Shown here piece by piece: positions 18,082 to 26,182 of a stretch of 64,000 bases of DNA. The DNA comes from UBA8296 sp031581145. Its GTDB lineage: Bacteria > Bacteroidota > Rhodothermia > Balneolales > Balneolaceae. Under the pieces are notes generated by a model, which saw nothing but the letters and a program-made list of their open reading frames with translations, did no database searches and had not been told where the DNA came from. Within the stretch, counting starts at the first letter, position 1, and the number at the start of each line of letters is the position of its first letter. The DNA lies in assembly GCA_031581145.1 (NCBI GenBank), contig JAVLBP010000003.1:62001-126000 (forward strand), given 5' to 3'. The position numbers were made by a program, and so were the translations under genes.

Positions 18082-18978
18082 TTAGAACTCAAAAGCAATC
18101 CCAGCGGAGAGTACTTGGCTCACTTGCATCTCCGAGCTAAAATCTCGGTCGTAGACCAAATCAAACTGAAAGGTGGTACGAAGATAGGAATTGATTTCTC
18201 CAACAAAGGTATTGCTCAGGTTCACATCCGTCTCATTGAACGGTTCAACTAATGAGGTAAACGTATCTAGATTCCCAACATAGTGGACATTATCCATAAG
18301 TTGTTCCTTATAGACTAGGCCAATCGTCACCCCCCCTTCATTACGCACATTCTTATCGCTCTCTAAACCATATCGTGATCCAATGGAAGAGCGACGAACA
18401 TAGGTTTGTTTAAGGCCCAACCCAAACTCTAAGGAATAGTGTGATGCGGTCATTGCTAGACCTGCATTTTCTGAAAATACCAGCGGCGCTAACCATGATG
18501 AAACCAATTCATCGGGAGCATTTGGATCACTTGCGTAGTTAAATCCTTCATTAAATTGAGTCGACACCGTGAGGTTTGCAAACATGTTAATCTTACGATT
18601 ATCAGGGCTTAAGCTGTAAAGGAAACGGTGCCTGAATTCAATAAGATCTTCTGTCTTTCTCCTTCCAGTGTCTTCCAGTCGTGCATACCCATATTTAAGC
18701 GTGAGCCTTGTGCCGTACTGAAATCGTTCATTACGATATAGATAAAGAGCATTTGATTCTCCTGTGATCGCAATGGTGTTGACACCACCTTTTGACCAAT
18801 TCCTATAACTGGCTTGTGTTCCATTCACGCCCCCATTCCACGTCAACGTTCCCCCGCGCAAGGTGTCTGGAAAAACGATGGATTGCTGTGAAGAAGCTGG
18901 CGAGTACTGAGTCAACGTGTACAAAAGAACCATGAAGGCAATCGCAAGGCTTTTACGAAACAATAGTTGGATTGGCAT
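18082..18978 (-). CDS. DUF3078 family outer-membrane/exported protein
   Basis: The 298-residue protein has a signal peptide (about 1-30, ending SPASSQQ) and then alternating amphipathic strands ending AGIAFEF, the pattern of an outer-membrane beta-barrel with terminal phenylalanine. The WNGGVNGTQASYRNWSKGG segment near residue 48 is characteristic of DUF3078, a family almost confined to Bacteroidota. Function is not known. It lies upstream of the PLP decarboxylase on the same strand. Confidence 0.78.
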   Translation of the reverse strand: MPIQLLFRKSLAIAFMVLLYTLTQYSPASSQQSIVFPDTLRGGTLTWNGGVNGTQASYRNWSKGGVNTIAITGESNALYLYRNERFQYGTRLTLKYGYARLEDTGRRKTEDLIEFRHRFLYSLSPDNRKINMFANLTVSTQFNEGFNYASDPNAPDELVSSWLAPLVFSENAGLAMTASHYSLEFGLGLKQTYVRRSSIGSRYGLESDKNVRNEGGVTIGLVYKEQLMDNVHYVGNLDTFTSLVEPFNETDVNLSNTFVGEINSYLRTTFQFDLVYDRDFSSEMQVSQVLSAGIAFEF

Positions 18979-19194
18979 GTTATTACGTCTTGCGATCTGT
19001 TTGTTGGGTCAATAACCTCATCCTGCCACGATGTTTTTTGGTGAATAGATTCATAATGTAATCAATGGCAGCTCTTCATTGCAACGACCTAGTCGCAGTT
19101 GGCATGTGCGTCGGTAATGAACTTGTTGTGAACCCTTAGTTGATTTCTGCTTGGGACGTCTTTATATTTAAGATTCTGTCAGAAATACGGAATT

Positions 19195-19265
19195 TGCCCG
19201 GTCGTCTAATGGCAGGACAGCTGGTTTTGGTCCAGTCAGTGGGGGTTCGAATCCTCCCCGGGCAA
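19195..19265 (+). tRNA. tRNA-Gln (TTG anticodon)
   Basis: The cloverleaf folds by eye: acceptor TGCCCGG/CCGGGCA, D-stem GTCT/GGAC, anticodon stem GCTGG/CCAGT with loop TTTTGGT giving anticodon TTG, and T-arm GGGGG-TTCGAAT-CCTCC. Discriminator is A; CCA is not encoded. It lies 69 bases upstream of the prs start on the same strand. A TATATTTA element at 19162 may belong to its promoter. Confidence 0.96.
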
Positions 19266-19276
19266 CATTTTCTCAA

Positions 19277-19300
19277 AGCTTGGCGCCAGGATCCCAAGCT
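19277..19300 (+). other. Hairpin between tRNA-Gln and prs
   Basis: AGCTTGG and CCAAGCT pair perfectly across a ten-base loop. No U-run follows, so it is not a classical terminator. It sits 11 bases after the tRNA and 34 before the prs start; it could be a processing signal or a structured leader. Confidence 0.45.
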
Positions 19301-19334
19301 AAATTGTAACTCACCTGATGCTTACGGGGTATTC

Positions 19335-20267
19335 TTGGAATCACCACTCGCCATCTTTGCGGGACGAAGCAATCAAGCTTTAGGACGCGCTATAGCCGAA
19401 CATTATGGTGCTTCGCTAGGTGATGTAACAATCAAATCCTTCTCTGATGGTGAGCTCTACATCAAATTTGAGCAGAGCATTCGAGGTGAGGATATTTACA
19501 TTATCCAATCCACTCCTCCGCCAAGTGACAACATCTTTGAGTTACTTCTTATGCTCGATGCGGCAAAACGTGCGTCGGTACGAAGAGTTACAGCTGTCGT
19601 CCCTTACTTCGGATACGCACGTCAAGACCGTAAAGACCAACCACGAGTCTCCATTGCAGCCAAGCTAATGGCCAATCTTATCACTGAAGCAGGTGCCGAT
19701 CGTGTTTTGACCATGGATCTTCATGCGGCTCAGATTCAAGGGTTTTTTGATATCCCTTTGGATCACTTGTATGCTAGCAGGGTATTTATTGATTATTTCG
19801 CAGCAAACCCCATCGAAAACCTCGTCGTCGTCGCTCCTGATGTTGGATCCCTCAAAATGGCACGATCCTACTCGAAACGTTTGGGAGCCACATTAGCATT
19901 TATCGATAAACGACGCCCCGCTCAAAATGTTGCTGAAGTCATGAACATCATTGGGGATGTTGAGGATAAAAATGTACTTATCGTGGATGATCTAATTGAC
20001 ACCGCTGGAACCATTACCAATGCTGCAGTTGCCTTGAAAGAGCGTGGTGCATTAAGTATTCAAGCAGCCTGCACACACCCCATCCTGTCGGGTCCTGCGT
20101 TCCAACGAATTGAAGATTCACCCATCGATATGATGTTGGTCACCGATACGGTGCCACTATCTCGCCCCTCAAGCAAGCTCAAAGTGCTGAGTGTGGCTGC
20201 CATATTCGCTGAAGCCATCCAACGGATTCACACGAATGACACCATCAGTGCGTTGTTTAATGACTAA
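19335..20267 (+). CDS. prs: Ribose-phosphate pyrophosphokinase (PRPP synthetase)
   Basis: Prs makes phosphoribosyl pyrophosphate from ribose 5-phosphate and ATP for nucleotide, histidine and tryptophan synthesis. The 310-residue protein shows LAIFAGRSNQALG at its start, the ATP-binding YFGYARQDRKD region, DLHAAQIQGFFDIP, and the PRPP-binding loop VLIVDDLIDTAGTI. The frame is open far upstream across the tRNA, so the start must be internal; TTG 19335 gives the family length and has CGGGG a few bases before it. It is followed after 49 bases by rplY, a common prs neighbour. Confidence 0.92.
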   Translation: MESPLAIFAGRSNQALGRAIAEHYGASLGDVTIKSFSDGELYIKFEQSIRGEDIYIIQSTPPPSDNIFELLLMLDAAKRASVRRVTAVVPYFGYARQDRKDQPRVSIAAKLMANLITEAGADRVLTMDLHAAQIQGFFDIPLDHLYASRVFIDYFAANPIENLVVVAPDVGSLKMARSYSKRLGATLAFIDKRRPAQNVAEVMNIIGDVEDKNVLIVDDLIDTAGTITNAAVALKERGALSIQAACTHPILSGPAFQRIEDSPIDMMLVTDTVPLSRPSSKLKVLSVAAIFAEAIQRIHTNDTISALFND

Positions 20268-20316
20268 GCCTTTCAAACAAATTCACTGAGTTTCAATAAT
20301 CTAAACATCATCTATC

Positions 20317-20973
20317 ATGACGCCTCCGGAAGTAACAAAATTAGAAGGAATCAAGCGCGAGCTTGGACGCAAATCAGCGTCCGACCTTCGTGCCTCCAGA
20401 CGAGTTCCTGCTGTTTTGTATGGCCCAAACGTCACAGATAATATCCATTTCTCGGTCGATGAGATCGCGTTGGAGAAAATTCTGTCCGTGCCAACAACAA
20501 AATTGCAAGACATAGCCATTGACGGCCAGAATTACAGGACATTATTAAAAAACGTCGAGTTTGATCCTATCACAGATAGACCACTCCACGCCGATTTTTA
20601 TGTGCTCAGTGATTCCCATCCAGTGAGCTTACGGGTTCCTATTCGATTGATTGGAACCCCTCGAGGTGTTCTTGAAGGGGGTGGACGCTTGTTTCAACCA
20701 CTCAAGATTATGCGTATTAAAGTGCTTCCAGATAAAATTCCTGCTGATTTTTCGCTCGACGTTAGCAACCTCAAGATTGGTGACACCATGAGGGTTTCAG
20801 ACGTAGAGATGGATGGTATCATTCCACTAGACGCAACCACCCGTACCATTGTTGTCATTAGACCACCAAAAGGAGCGCTCGTTGAAGATACTCCTGATCT
20901 TGATGGTGACGAGGATGCATCCTCAGAGTCGGGTGACGATGATGGGAGCTCAGAAGAAAGCAACGAGTCATAA
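20317..20973 (+). CDS. rplY: 50S ribosomal protein L25 (CTC form)
   Basis: L25 binds 5S rRNA. The 218-residue length is the long CTC form, with an L25 domain at about 1-95 (LEGIKRELGRKSASDLRASRRVPAVLYG) split from a C-terminal beta domain at about 100-190 (HPVSLRVPIRLIGTPRGVLEGGG lies at the join). The last 25 residues are an acidic, serine-rich tail (DLDGDEDASSESGDDDGSS), typical of disordered tails. It lies between prs and pth, the same order as in many bacteria. A 14-base tandem repeat begins five bases after its stop codon. Confidence 0.93.
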   Translation: MTPPEVTKLEGIKRELGRKSASDLRASRRVPAVLYGPNVTDNIHFSVDEIALEKILSVPTTKLQDIAIDGQNYRTLLKNVEFDPITDRPLHADFYVLSDSHPVSLRVPIRLIGTPRGVLEGGGRLFQPLKIMRIKVLPDKIPADFSLDVSNLKIGDTMRVSDVEMDGIIPLDATTRTIVVIRPPKGALVEDTPDLDGDEDASSESGDDDGSSEESNES

Positions 20974-20977
20974 CGTA

Positions 20978-21033
20978 ATCATGAATCAACGATCATGACT
21001 CACTGACCATGCATCACAGATTATGACGCACAG
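20978..21033 (+). repeat. 14-base tandem repeat, four copies, in the rplY-pth spacer
   Basis: Units ATCATGAATCAACG, ATCATGACTCACTG, ACCATGCATCACAG and ATTATGACGCACAG lie head to tail. A more decayed copy spans the rplY stop codon. Each unit supplies an ATG, and the spacing creates a chain of very short frames leading into pth. Confidence 0.8.
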
Positions 21034-21081
21034 TCTGGGCGTATGCACCCACAAAATGAGCCATCTCATGACCTTTTCAAG

Positions 21082-21669
21082 ATGAAAATGATTACAGGAC
21101 TAGGCAATCCAGGTAATGCATATTGGGACACGCGTCACAATATTGGATTTGATATTGCAGATGCCCTGATTGAGCGGTACGGACGTGGTGAACGGTCCAA
21201 TTCAGGTTCTTATGAACTGGAGGAGTGCCGTTTTAAGGGGCAATCATTTGTAGTGATGAAGCCCATGACATTCATGAATCGTAGTGGCAGTGCCGTAACC
21301 AAAGCCCTTGCACATACCCAGACCTCCCTTAAGGATATGATTGTGTGTTACGATGACTTGAATTTATCTCTTGGTGACATCCGTATGAAAAACGGCGGGA
21401 GTGCAGGAGGGCATAACGGGATACAAGATATCATCGATCAAACTGGAACACGTGAATTTCCTAGACTTCGCTTTGGCATAGGTAACGATTATCCCCGTGG
21501 TATGCAGATCGAGTACGTCCTTTCACGATTCTCCTCTAGTGAAAAAGAGATTGTAGATGAGACTCTAGAGCTTGCCGTGGAAGCCCTCACGACATTCATC
21601 AGATCTGACTTAACGACAGCTATGAATCACTTTAACAAGAAGACTATACAACCAAAAACTCAACCATAA
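21082..21669 (+). CDS. pth: Peptidyl-tRNA hydrolase
   Basis: Pth frees tRNAs from prematurely released peptidyl-tRNA. The 195-residue protein shows MKMITGLGNPG, the catalytic histidine in TRHNIGFD, the FMNRSG asparagine motif, YDDLNL with the catalytic aspartate, and GSAGGHNGIQDII. ATG 21082 is chosen because family homology starts there; an in-frame ATG at 21043 would add 13 unrelated residues. The start codon overlaps the stop of a 20-codon frame starting at 21023 (ATGA). The stop codon is followed four bases later by hppA. Confidence 0.93.
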   Translation: MKMITGLGNPGNAYWDTRHNIGFDIADALIERYGRGERSNSGSYELEECRFKGQSFVVMKPMTFMNRSGSAVTKALAHTQTSLKDMIVCYDDLNLSLGDIRMKNGGSAGGHNGIQDIIDQTGTREFPRLRFGIGNDYPRGMQIEYVLSRFSSSEKEIVDETLELAVEALTTFIRSDLTTAMNHFNKKTIQPKTQP

Positions 21670-21673
21670 ACTC

Positions 21674-23866
21674 ATGTTAATCACACTTCTCTCTCTGATA
21701 CCTGCAGCAGGTATCCTAGCCTTGCTCTTCACGGCAATCAAAAGCCAGTGGGTAGCCAAGCAAGAGGTTGGAACTGAAAAGATGGCTCGTATTGCAGCAA
21801 GTATTACCGATGGAGCCATGGCATTTCTCAAGGCAGAGTATAGAATCTTAGCTATTTTTGTGGTACTAGTGGCTGCACTCCTAGGATTCTCCGCTGACGC
21901 AGAAACCTCCTCCCCTTTTGTTGCCTTATCCTTCATTGTGGGTGCGTTATGTTCAGGACTCGCTGGATTCATTGGTATGCGTGTGGCGACCAAAGCGAAT
22001 GTTCGAACGACACATGCTGCTCGTACGAGTCTAGGTGCTGGTCTAAACGTTGCATTTGCTGGTGGCTCCGTCATGGGACTTGGTGTTGTTGGACTAGGAC
22101 TCCTTGGCCTCGGAGGGCTGTTTTTTCTCTACCAAAGCATGTTTGGATTGGAAATTGATGGGGTAAATAAAATCCTAACTGTTATTACAAGTTTCTCCTT
22201 TGGTGCCTCTTCTATCGCGTTATTTGCACGTGTGGGGGGCGGGATTTACACAAAGGCAGCCGATGTGGGTGCGGATCTTGTGGGAAAAGTGGAAGCTGGC
22301 ATTCCTGAGGATCATCCCCTAAACCCAGCAACCATTGCCGATAATGTGGGTGACAACGTAGGCGACGTTGCAGGGATGGGTGCTGACCTTTTTGAGTCCT
22401 ATGTCGGATCGATTATTGGTGCAATGGTTCTTGGGGCAGCGTTTATGGTCGTACCTATCTTTGCTGAAAATGAAGTCTTTGGCGGATTAAATGCTGTGAT
22501 TTTACCAATGATTCTTGCTGGCGTTGGCATTGTAACCTCCATCATTGGGACCTTCTTTGTCCGTGTCAAGGAGGGTGGAAATCCTCAAAAAGCGTTGAAT
22601 ATTGGAGAGTTTGCATCAGCATTAATTATGCTTGTTGCATCATTTTTCCTGATTACATGGTTGCTCCCAGCTGAATGGACCTTTAACGGGAAAGAATACA
22701 CCGCTCTTGGAGTGTTTTGGGCAACGCTATTTGGACTCGGTGCAGGCCTTTCGATCGGTCTCATCACGGAGTACTACACTGGAACAGGTACACGTCCCGT
22801 TCTCTCGATTGTCCGCCAATCGGTCACAGGGTCTGCAACCAATATTATTGCAGGTTTAGGCGTCGGGATGATTTCAACAGCGATTCCAATCGTGATTATC
22901 GCAGCTTCCATTCTAGGAGCCTACCATTTTGCAGGTCTCTATGGGATTGCCATTGCAGCGGTGGGAATGCTCTCAAATACAGGGGTACAGTTAGCAGTTG
23001 ATGCTTACGGTCCTATCTCAGACAATGCAGGGGGTATTGCAGAGATGTCTGAACTACCCAAAGAGGTTCGACAACGTACAGATAAACTGGATGCGGTTGG
23101 AAACACAACAGCGGCTATTGGAAAAGGGTTTGCCATTGGATCTGCAGCCTTGACGGCGCTTGCCTTATTCTCGGCATTTATCACATCGTACAATATTGCG
23201 AATCCAGATAACCCTCTTGTTTCAATCTCAATAACCAACCCGAGTGTCATGGCTTCATTGTTTGTTGGAGCGATGTTGCCTTTCCTTTTCTCTGCACTCT
23301 CTATGCAAGCTGTGGGTCGTGCGGCGATGTCTATGATTGAGGAGGTACGCCGTCAGTTTAATACGATTCCTGAACTTCGTGCAGCTCTCGATGTGATGAA
23401 GAAAAACGATGGCAAGGACATGGAGACATGGAGTGATGCTGATCGTAAAGTCTTTGACGCAGCAGATGGAAAGGCTGAGTATGCAAAATGTGTGGAAATC
23501 TCCACAACGGCTTCGATCCGTGAAATGGTTCTTCCTGGCTTACTCGCGGTCGCTGTTCCCGTCGCTTTTGGATTCCTTGGTGGTGCTGAGATGCTTGGGG
23601 GCCTCCTAGCAGGTGTAACTGCGTCGGGTGTTTTGATGGCCCTGTTCCAGTCAAATGCCGGTGGAGCTTGGGATAATGCCAAGAAAATGGTCGAGGAGGG
23701 TGTCGAGATTAACGGTGAGATGTACTACAAAGGCTCCGAGCCTCATAAAGCTGCCGTCGTAGGTGATACCGTGGGAGATCCTTTCAAAGATACTTCTGGA
23801 CCTTCACTAAATATCTTGATCAAGCTTATGTCTGTTGTGGCACTTGTGATTGCCAGTATGATTTAA
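21674..23866 (+). CDS. hppA: Membrane-bound pyrophosphatase, K+-dependent type
   Basis: This 730-residue inner-membrane protein hydrolyses pyrophosphate and pumps H+ or Na+. It has about 16 membrane segments and the catalytic motif DVGADLVGKVEAG followed by DNVGDNVGDVAGMGADLFES near residues 195-240. In GNTTAAIGKG the two diagnostic positions are A480 and G483; K+-independent enzymes have lysine and threonine there, so this one is predicted K+-dependent, which leaves H+ and Na+ transport both possible. It follows pth by four bases and precedes an unknown gene by four, so all are probably cotranscribed. Confidence 0.94.
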   Translation: MLITLLSLIPAAGILALLFTAIKSQWVAKQEVGTEKMARIAASITDGAMAFLKAEYRILAIFVVLVAALLGFSADAETSSPFVALSFIVGALCSGLAGFIGMRVATKANVRTTHAARTSLGAGLNVAFAGGSVMGLGVVGLGLLGLGGLFFLYQSMFGLEIDGVNKILTVITSFSFGASSIALFARVGGGIYTKAADVGADLVGKVEAGIPEDHPLNPATIADNVGDNVGDVAGMGADLFESYVGSIIGAMVLGAAFMVVPIFAENEVFGGLNAVILPMILAGVGIVTSIIGTFFVRVKEGGNPQKALNIGEFASALIMLVASFFLITWLLPAEWTFNGKEYTALGVFWATLFGLGAGLSIGLITEYYTGTGTRPVLSIVRQSVTGSATNIIAGLGVGMISTAIPIVIIAASILGAYHFAGLYGIAIAAVGMLSNTGVQLAVDAYGPISDNAGGIAEMSELPKEVRQRTDKLDAVGNTTAAIGKGFAIGSAALTALALFSAFITSYNIANPDNPLVSISITNPSVMASLFVGAMLPFLFSALSMQAVGRAAMSMIEEVRRQFNTIPELRAALDVMKKNDGKDMETWSDADRKVFDAADGKAEYAKCVEISTTASIREMVLPGLLAVAVPVAFGFLGGAEMLGGLLAGVTASGVLMALFQSNAGGAWDNAKKMVEEGVEINGEMYYKGSEPHKAAVVGDTVGDPFKDTSGPSLNILIKLMSVVALVIASMI

Positions 23867-23870
23867 GCCT

Positions 23871-24578
23871 ATGTATATCCTCAAGTGGATTTTTGACCAT
23901 GACTTGAGACTTCATGATTTGAGTCATCCCCCTCTGTCACAATCGGGGGATGATTCATCTCAATCCAATATGTCTGAACGTTCTTTAGAAGATTTCTTAT
24001 CCCCAGATCCAACCTATTCACGTTTTTACTTTAGTGCGACCAATCTTGAGGTTGAGCACTTCGGTTTGAGTATTTATCCCCATGTAGAGGGGTTTTTTGG
24101 AGGTCTTGAAGATCATGTCCACCCCAAGACGTTTTGGACGACAAGAGGTGTGCATAGATCCATACATCAAGCGATACAATCTCTGTATCATGGACAGTGT
24201 TTAATCATGACGCCTACCAACGTGGAGGTCAATGCAGACATTATGCGCTCCATGAGCATTACAAGTGGTGAAGAGCCGACGAAACATCGTGCACTCCTTG
24301 GGGAGCAACTCAAAAAAGGACATGTCGTCCTATTTAAAGAGCAATCCCATCATGGGTACGATGTTCAGATGTATACGCCACAAAATATTTATGGCGATTT
24401 ATTCGCCTTCATGAAAACTCTTGCCTTTCAAGACCCTGAGCAGACCCCTACTCGTTTATTTAGCATTAATGCCAAACGAATGAGATCAGAGCGACAATTC
24501 TATTTCGAGATGTGGACGTTGGATCAACCTCCTCATGGATTTGAAGAGGTCTTTCCCAACACTGACTCACCATACTGA
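23871..24578 (+). CDS. Protein of unknown function downstream of hppA
   Basis: A 235-residue protein I do not recognise. It starts MYILKWIFDHDLRLHDLSH and has no signal peptide or membrane segment. It is rich in histidine and aromatic residues in the middle (about 70-105, with HVEGFFGGLEDHVHPKTFW), and has an ITSGEEPTKHRALLG segment. Composition is soluble and mixed alpha/beta. It starts four bases after hppA, so it is probably coexpressed. Its last 46 bases overlap the convergent beta-propeller gene. The long frame next to hppA and good codon use argue that it is real. Confidence 0.7.
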   Translation: MYILKWIFDHDLRLHDLSHPPLSQSGDDSSQSNMSERSLEDFLSPDPTYSRFYFSATNLEVEHFGLSIYPHVEGFFGGLEDHVHPKTFWTTRGVHRSIHQAIQSLYHGQCLIMTPTNVEVNADIMRSMSITSGEEPTKHRALLGEQLKKGHVVLFKEQSHHGYDVQMYTPQNIYGDLFAFMKTLAFQDPEQTPTRLFSINAKRMRSERQFYFEMWTLDQPPHGFEEVFPNTDSPY

Positions 24579-25660
24579 TTCGTAGGGGGTAGTGGATATC
24601 GCACCACATGTGTTGACTCGGAATCTTCATCAAGATAGTGTAGCATCAGTCCCATAGACCCCACAACAAATTCGCTGAAGTGCTCATCCATTCGAATCGA
24701 TTGTATGTAATCACCCGTTTCGGTGTTATACAAATCGACTCGTGTCATTAATCCATCTGTTCGTCCCGAAAAGGAGATCCAAAGCGTATTGTCGAACTCC
24801 TGGATATTTCCAATGGATCGCTTGGCTTTGGGGTTGATGGTGAAATATCGACCCAAATCATTTTCTCCTTGCACCAAGAGCTTCTCGTTTTGTTCAAAGC
24901 CTACAAGGTCCCGACTCCAGCGTAAGGTGCCATCCGATTCATAACTACGCAGATAATCAAAATAATACGCTCCAAAAAACAATCGATTATTCGTACAAAG
25001 AACAGCTCCATCTCGATGAAAAATAGATGACTGACTAAACCGCGGGATCTGTTGAAAATGTGCCTTTACTTTGGCTTGATCATCGACAAAAGCAAATAAC
25101 CCTTTTCTGTGATGATTTTCTAGGAGCACAAAAAACGAACCATTTTGGCATGTTGCCAACCGTGAAGGTGTCACTCGATCGAGTTCAATATTACGATCCC
25201 ATTCTCCTTTTGTGGTCCATTCTATGATGCGACGATTCACAACATCTGTGAGAAAAAGTCCGCGTGAAGAGGGCTGAATATCAAACAGATTCCCTACCTG
25301 ATGCGTCCCTTCACCCAGAGGGTATATCCATTCCTCCCCAAACGCTTGATGAAGTCCTGTGGATAAATCAAAGGCTATCACACTCTCACGACGGAAATCT
25401 AAAAAAGCGAGGGAATGTTCATCTAGTAGGGTCATCCGATTCAGGAAGTAATACCCTTTTGACTGTAGATCCAACGTATCCAGAGCTTCTTCAAGACCAA
25501 TCCATTGCAATCTATCGGTGTTTTGAGGCGTGACCTCCGTTAAGGATTGTGCATGGGAAGGGCTGACTGCGAAGCTTACCATAAAGGCCAGTGCAATAAG
25601 TCTGACATAAAAGCAGGGTCTTTGAACCGACCCTGCATAATAGTTTTTTAATGAATTCAT
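24533..25660 (-). CDS. Exported six-bladed beta-propeller (NHL/BF3886-like) protein
   Basis: The 375-residue protein has a signal peptide (about 1-37, ending SPSHAQ) and then repeated blades with patterns such as YFLNRMTLLDEHSLAFLD, LFLTDVVNRRIIEW and FVLLENHHRKGLF, typical of the six-bladed propeller families of Bacteroidota. It probably sits in the periplasm or on the surface and binds a ligand or partner; no enzyme motif is seen. It overlaps by four bases (ATGA) with the small cysteine-rich gene upstream, so the two are translationally coupled. Its 3' end overlaps the unknown gene at 23871 by 46 bases. Confidence 0.78.
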   Translation of the reverse strand: MNSLKNYYAGSVQRPCFYVRLIALAFMVSFAVSPSHAQSLTEVTPQNTDRLQWIGLEEALDTLDLQSKGYYFLNRMTLLDEHSLAFLDFRRESVIAFDLSTGLHQAFGEEWIYPLGEGTHQVGNLFDIQPSSRGLFLTDVVNRRIIEWTTKGEWDRNIELDRVTPSRLATCQNGSFFVLLENHHRKGLFAFVDDQAKVKAHFQQIPRFSQSSIFHRDGAVLCTNNRLFFGAYYFDYLRSYESDGTLRWSRDLVGFEQNEKLLVQGENDLGRYFTINPKAKRSIGNIQEFDNTLWISFSGRTDGLMTRVDLYNTETGDYIQSIRMDEHFSEFVVGSMGLMLHYLDEDSESTHVVRYPLPPTNQYGESVLGKTSSNP

Positions 25661-26064
25661 CGAGAATAGTATGTGTTGTTACGTGATTTCTCGCCTGTGC
25701 AATGTCTTGTCAGCGTAAAACCAAAAATCTGGAAGATGACATAGGACTTACAGTATTGATCACGACCTGAGCATCCCATTCGTTTACACGGGCCAGGACC
25801 CCAAAAAGCATCCTCAGATGCTGCTTGGTCCATAAGTTCTGAGACATAACCTCGTTGGTCCATCCGAAAGGAAGCATCCGGGCGGATGACACCAGTGGGT
25901 TGACAACCAGCCGCAGTCGACCCATCCATTGTAAAAATGACTGAGCTTTCCACACCAGGTATTGGGTCTATAATATTGGTTGCATGTACTGAGGTGGGCT
26001 GGAGCAAGAGTCCGAAGAGGAGTCCACATAGCCCCATATAGGAATGTTTAAGAGATATCTTCAT
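25657..26064 (-). CDS. Small secreted cysteine-rich protein paired with the beta-propeller
   Basis: From ATG 26064 the 135-residue product has a clear signal peptide (about 1-29, GLLFGLLLQPTSVHA) and a mature region of about 106 residues with five cysteines, three clustered in CKRMGCSGRDQYC. No known domain is recognised. The frame is open to 26148, but the first 28 residues of that form lie before the signal peptide. Coupling by ATGA overlap to the propeller gene recalls the pairing of small NVEALA proteins with six-bladed propellers in Bacteroidales; sequence identity to NVEALA is not apparent, so this is an analogy. Confidence 0.7.
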   Translation of the reverse strand: MKISLKHSYMGLCGLLFGLLLQPTSVHATNIIDPIPGVESSVIFTMDGSTAAGCQPTGVIRPDASFRMDQRGYVSELMDQAASEDAFWGPGPCKRMGCSGRDQYCKSYVIFQIFGFTLTRHCTGEKSRNNTYYSR

Positions 26065-26182
26065 GAGAGTGATGGATGTTGAGTTAGGAGTTATGAGGGA
26101 CGAGTATGGTTTATACCCATCCCCCTGCGTCTCTAACAGAGCCTTCACATCTCGATTCCTTACACGAATACCTGATTATTTT

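Noticed and set aside
19140..20267. Long reading frame (375 codons) from TTG 19140 through tRNA-Gln into prs.
   Set aside because: It reads through the tRNA; family homology begins only after residue 65, so the start was placed at TTG 19335.
20978..21033. CRISPR-like array.
   Set aside because: Units are contiguous 14-mers without spacers; no cas genes nearby.
21043..21081. Thirteen-residue N-terminal extension of Pth from ATG 21043.
   Set aside because: Family homology starts at MKMITGLGNPG, and the 21082 ATG sits in an ATGA stop-start junction.
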